Assembly (NCBI GenBank): GCA_041690535.1
Contig: JAWLHA010000004.1
Location: forward strand, 1 to 64,000
Direction: 5' to 3'
Length of the DNA stretch: 64,000 bases
From: JAWLHA01 sp041690535
Lineage (GTDB): Bacteria > Pseudomonadota > Gammaproteobacteria > Thiohalomonadales > Thiohalomonadaceae
This document shows, piece after piece, positions 60,344 through 64,000 of this stretch. The position numbers and the translations under genes were made by a program. The number at the start of each line of letters is the position of its first letter. Position 1 is the stretch's first letter. The notes below the pieces were generated by a model. That model saw only the letters and a list, made by a program, of their open reading frames with translations, had not been told where the DNA came from and ran no database searches.

Positions 60344-63300
60344 ATGAGCCACAAAACCTCCTCCGACGCCATCCGCATCCGCGGCGCCCATCAGAACAAC
60401 CTCAAGGACCTGGACCTGGACATCCCCCTGGGCGAGCTGGTCGTCATCACCGGGGTCTCCGGCTCCGGCAAGTCTTCCCTCGCCTTTGACACCCTCTATG
60501 CCGAGGGGCAGCGCCGTTACGTGGAGACCTTCTCCCCCTACGCCCGCCAGTTCCTGGACCGCATGGACCGGCCCGCGGTGGAGCGCATCGAGGGGGTCCC
60601 GCCCGCCATAGCCATCGACCAGACCAACCCGGTGCGCACCTCACGCTCCACCGTGGGCACCATGACCGAGCTCAATGACCACCTGAAGCTGCTGTTCGCC
60701 CGCGGGGCGCGCCTCTTCTGCAGCGGCTGCGGCCGGCCGGTGGTGCGGGATACGCCGGAGACGGTGGCCCAACACCTGATTCGGGAAGACGGCGGTCCAC
60801 GGGCGGCGGTGACCTTCACCTTGAAGGTGCCCGCGAAGCTGCCGGTCGAGGAGATGGAGCAGATGCTGGCCGCCCAAGGCTACACCCGCATCCGCGCCCG
60901 CGGCGAACAGACGCTCGAGGTGGTGCAGGACCGCATGCGCCTGACCACCGATCGCCGCGACCGCCTGGTGGAGGCGCTGGAGAAGGCCTTCAGCGCCGGC
61001 AACGACCGCGCCGCGGTGCACGATCTCGACGGCGGGGGCAGCTGGCGTTTCTCCACCGATCTCCACTGTCCCGACTGCGACATCGCCTACAGCGAACCGA
61101 CCCCCAACCTCTTCTCCTTCAACTCCCCGGTGGGCGCCTGCCCCACCTGCCGTGGCTTCGGCCGGGTGATGGGGATCGACTACGGCCTGGTGGTGCCGGA
61201 CGACTCCAGGAGCCTGGCGGACGGCGCCATCAAGCCCTTTCAAAGCGACAGTTACTACGAGTGCCAGGTGGAGCTGGAACGCTTTGCCAAGAAGGCGCGC
61301 ATCCCCCTGAAAACGCCCTGGCGGGAGCTTTCCGAGGCCCAGCGCACCTGGGTGCTGGAGGGCGAAGGCGACTGGGACGAGGGGGTATGGTACGGCGTGC
61401 GCCGGTTCTTCGATTGGCTGGAGAGCAAGAGCTACAAAATGCATGTGCGAGTGTTGCTCTCGCGCTACCGCAGCTACGACGAGTGCCCCACCTGCGGCGG
61501 CGCGCGGCTGCAGCCGCAGGCCCTCAACTGGCGCCTGGGCACGGCGGAGGACGCCGATGCGGTCCTGCCGCCCGCGCAGCGCTTTCGCCCCCGCGGCATG
61601 AGCCTCGACCGGAGTGCGCTCGAGGCGCTACCGGGTCTGACCATCCATGACGTGATGCGCCTGCCCCTGGAGCAGGCCCGTGACTTCTTCGCCCACCTCC
61701 ACCTGCCCGCCCCCCTGGACGAGGCTGCCGATCAGCTGTTGAAAGAGATCCGCGCCCGGGTGGGCTATCTGAACGAGGTGGGGCTGGGCTACCTGACCCT
61801 GGATCGCCAGTCCCGCACCCTCTCCGGCGGCGAGGTGCAGCGCATCAATCTCACCACCGCTCTCGGCACCTCCCTGGTCAACACCCTCTTCGTGCTGGAT
61901 GAGCCGAGCATCGGCCTGCACCCCCGGGACATGGGGCGCATCAACGGGGTGCTGCGCCGGCTGCGGGACGCGGGCAACACCCTGGTGGTGGTGGAGCATG
62001 ACGAGCTGTTGATGCACGCCGCCGATCGCATCCTCGACATGGGCCCCGGCCCCGGCGAGCGCGGCGGCGAAGTGGTCTTCTTTGGCGGCCCATCGGCGCT
62101 GCTGCGCGCCGACACCCTCACGGCCGATTATCTCACCGGCCGCAAGCAGGCAGCCCCGCCCCAGGTCGCTCGTCCGCCTGCATCGAAACAGCTGCGCCTG
62201 CTCGGCGCCAGCGAGAACAACCTGCGCGATCTGGATGTGACCATCCCCCTGGAGCGACTGGTATGCGTTACCGGCGTCTCCGGCTCGGGCAAGTCCACCC
62301 TGGTGCGCGACGTGCTCTACCCCGCCTTGGCCAAGGCCCTGGGCGAGGCGATGGAGACCCCCGGCGCCTTCCGCGAACTGAAGGGGAGTGAGCAGATCGA
62401 GGGGGTGGTCCTGGTGGACCAATCCCCCATCGGCAAGAGTGCCCGCTCCAACCCCGCCAGCTACGTGGGCGCCTTCGACCCCATCCGCAAACTCTTCGCC
62501 GCCGAGCCCGCGGCCGGTGAACGCGGCTACACCGCAGGCACCTTCAGCTTCAACTCGGGGGAGGGGCGCTGCCCCACCTGCGGAGGCACTGGCTTCGAGC
62601 ATGTGGAGATGCAGTTCCTCTCCGACGTCTACCTGCGCTGCCCCGATTGCGACGGCCGCCGCTTCCGCCCCGAGATCCTGGAGATCAAGCGCCTCGGCGC
62701 CGACGGGTGCGCCCACTCCATCGCCGATGTGTTGGAGATGACCGTCACCGAGGCGGCGCAGGCCTTCGCCGAACAACCGGCGGTGCTCAGGGGGCTGGAG
62801 CCGCTGGAGGCGGTCGGCCTCGGCTACCTGCGCCTCGGCCAGCCCACCCCCACCCTCTCCGGCGGCGAGGCACAGCGGCTGAAGCTGGCCGGCCACCTGG
62901 CCAAGAGCCGCCAGGCAAGGGCCGGCACCACCCTGTTCCTCTTCGACGAACCCACCACCGGGCTGCACTTCGACGATGTGGCTACCCTGCTCCAGGCCTT
63001 CCGGCGCCTGCTGCAAGCCGGCCACTCGCTGCTGGTGATCGAACACAACCTAGATGTGATCGCCGCCGCCGACTGGCTGCTGGACCTCGGTCCCGAGGGC
63101 GGCGAGGCGGGTGGTTCTCTGGTGGTGAGCGGCACACCCGACAAGGTGATCGCCTGCGCCGCCAGCCACACCGGCCGCGCCCTGGCCGAGTACCGCGAGC
63201 GCAATGCCGCGCGGCGGGCGGCCGCGAGCGGACGCACGGGTGGGCGCAACCAGGGTCCAGCGCTTACCCACCTGGAGGGGGACCGGCAGGTGGCGGAGGC

Positions 63301-64000
63301 ACCCGCCGTCTTCGCCCCGCCCGGGAACGCCATCGAGATCCGCCACGCCCGCGAGCACAACCTGCGGGGGGTGGACATCACCATCCCGCGGGACCGGTTC
63401 ACCGTCATCACCGGGGTCTCCGGCTCGGGCAAAAGCACCGTCGCCTTCGACATCCTCTTCGCCGAGGGGCAACGCCGCTACCTGGAATCCCTCAACGCCT
63501 ACGCCCGCCAGTTCGTGCAGCCGGCGGCGCGGCCGGATGTGGATGCAGTGCTCGGGATCCCCCCCACGGTCGCCATCGAGCAACGCACCAGCCGCGGCGG
63601 GCGCAAGAGCACCGTCGCCACCCTGACCGAGGTGCACCACTTCCTGCGGCTGCTCTACGTCAAGCTGGGGATCCAGCACTGCCCCGACTGCGGCATCCCC
63701 ATCGAGCAGCAGGACCCGGCGGCCATCCATGCCCGACTGCTGCGCGAGTACCGGGGCAGGCGCATCACCCTGCTCGCCCCCCTGGTGGTGGCGCGCAAGG
63801 GGATCTACAAAGAGCTGGCGGAGTGGGCGGCGGGCCGTGGCTACGGCCACCTGCGGGTGGACGGCGAACTGCTGCCCACCACCCCCTGGCCCAAGCTGGA
63901 CCGCTACCGGGAGCACAATATTGATCTGCCGGTGGCGCAGCTGACGGTCACCCCCCAGGCCGAGCAGGCGCTGCGCGAGGCGGTAGCCCGCAGCCTGGAG
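60344..64000 (+). CDS. uvrA: Double-length excinuclease ABC subunit A (UvrA-UvrA fusion), 3' end outside the window
   Basis: 1219 residues visible and still open. Residues 1 to about 950 form a whole UvrA: Walker A GVSGSGKSSL (about 34-43), zinc motifs CPTCRGFG and CPTCGG, signature TLSGGEVQRINL, DEPSIGLHPRD, a second Walker A near 644 and DEPTTGLHFDD. After a short linker a second UvrA begins near 995 (NAIEIRHAREHNLRGVDI) with its own Walker A at about 1024 (GVSGSGKSTVAFD) and CPDCG. The frame is continuous throughout. Such tandem UvrA proteins of about 1800-1900 residues exist in some proteobacteria. The first module lacks the long insertion typical of classic UvrA only in part, so a UvrA2-like role is possible. 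Confidence 0.88.
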   Translation, partial: MSHKTSSDAIRIRGAHQNNLKDLDLDIPLGELVVITGVSGSGKSSLAFDTLYAEGQRRYVETFSPYARQFLDRMDRPAVERIEGVPPAIAIDQTNPVRTSRSTVGTMTELNDHLKLLFARGARLFCSGCGRPVVRDTPETVAQHLIREDGGPRAAVTFTLKVPAKLPVEEMEQMLAAQGYTRIRARGEQTLEVVQDRMRLTTDRRDRLVEALEKAFSAGNDRAAVHDLDGGGSWRFSTDLHCPDCDIAYSEPTPNLFSFNSPVGACPTCRGFGRVMGIDYGLVVPDDSRSLADGAIKPFQSDSYYECQVELERFAKKARIPLKTPWRELSEAQRTWVLEGEGDWDEGVWYGVRRFFDWLESKSYKMHVRVLLSRYRSYDECPTCGGARLQPQALNWRLGTAEDADAVLPPAQRFRPRGMSLDRSALEALPGLTIHDVMRLPLEQARDFFAHLHLPAPLDEAADQLLKEIRARVGYLNEVGLGYLTLDRQSRTLSGGEVQRINLTTALGTSLVNTLFVLDEPSIGLHPRDMGRINGVLRRLRDAGNTLVVVEHDELLMHAADRILDMGPGPGERGGEVVFFGGPSALLRADTLTADYLTGRKQAAPPQVARPPASKQLRLLGASENNLRDLDVTIPLERLVCVTGVSGSGKSTLVRDVLYPALAKALGEAMETPGAFRELKGSEQIEGVVLVDQSPIGKSARSNPASYVGAFDPIRKLFAAEPAAGERGYTAGTFSFNSGEGRCPTCGGTGFEHVEMQFLSDVYLRCPDCDGRRFRPEILEIKRLGADGCAHSIADVLEMTVTEAAQAFAEQPAVLRGLEPLEAVGLGYLRLGQPTPTLSGGEAQRLKLAGHLAKSRQARAGTTLFLFDEPTTGLHFDDVATLLQAFRRLLQAGHSLLVIEHNLDVIAAADWLLDLGPEGGEAGGSLVVSGTPDKVIACAASHTGRALAEYRERNAARRAAASGRTGGRNQGPALTHLEGDRQVAEAPAVFAPPGNAIEIRHAREHNLRGVDITIPRDRFTVITGVSGSGKSTVAFDILFAEGQRRYLESLNAYARQFVQPAARPDVDAVLGIPPTVAIEQRTSRGGRKSTVATLTEVHHFLRLLYVKLGIQHCPDCGIPIEQQDPAAIHARLLREYRGRRITLLAPLVVARKGIYKELAEWAAGRGYGHLRVDGELLPTTPWPKLDRYREHNIDLPVAQLTVTPQAEQALREAVARSLE

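Noticed and set aside
60344..64000. Frameshifted or duplicated uvrA pseudogene
   Set aside because: The frame stays open through both modules and the two N-terminal halves differ in sequence, so it is not a recent duplication or an error.

Overview
The window reads as chromosomal DNA of a high-GC gammaproteobacterium. The main evidence is a conserved housekeeping block (rne, rluC, HAD phosphatase, sppA-like peptidase, maf, yceD, rpmF, plsX, fabHDG, acpP, fabF, pabC, mltG) in nearly the order known from Pseudomonas and relatives. A Chromatiales/Ectothiorhodospiraceae-type organism is a guess from the company of genes (2-oxoacid:ferredoxin oxidoreductase, two-subunit pyruvate carboxylase, double-length UvrA). 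There is no rRNA, CRISPR array, prophage or transposase gene.

Layout. 1-10070: glycogen branching enzyme, a DUF1540 protein, a site-2-type membrane protease with CBS domains, an MBL-fold/rhodanese protein, and a run of membrane and lipid-type genes ending in a phospholipase D-VTT fusion and an EEP-family hydrolase. 10071-24529: a repeat-rich gap, a large lipoprotein, an iron-type alcohol dehydrogenase, a TetR-controlled envelope-transport operon (RND/MMPL permease, LolA-like periplasmic protein, beta-barrel protein), small unknown genes and a DUF4153 membrane protein. 24711-30418: a JetA-JetB-JetC (MksF-MksE-MksB) SMC operon with no JetD nuclease. 30419-32378: a small basic protein, tRNA-Ser(UGA), a Bax-inhibitor-1 family protein and mobile repeats. 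32379-47719: the fatty-acid/cell-envelope block, interrupted by a forward-strand pyruvate carboxylase (pycA, pycB) plus maf. 48107-50972: RNase E and its terminator. 50986-59415: a protein phosphatase, a pentapeptide-repeat protein, then a divergent redox module: KorAB on the minus strand, and an HdrC/TfrB-like Fe-S protein, a fumarate-reductase-like flavoprotein and a NuoF-like subunit on the plus strand. 60344 to the end: the first two thirds of a double-length UvrA.

The second theme is small non-coding repeats. At least four families with terminal inverted repeats can be seen. One family (ends GTAACTACT) has clear 8-bp target duplications in two copies. Two families carry CTAG at their ends. 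One copy of a fourth family is nested inside another repeat. Several genes (glgB, the DUF1540 gene, maf, two small unknown genes, the DUF4153 gene, a small basic protein) have stop codons lying inside the edge of such a repeat, so these repeats appear to have settled exactly at gene ends.

All calls come from reading the sequence and from recall of protein families; no database search was run.
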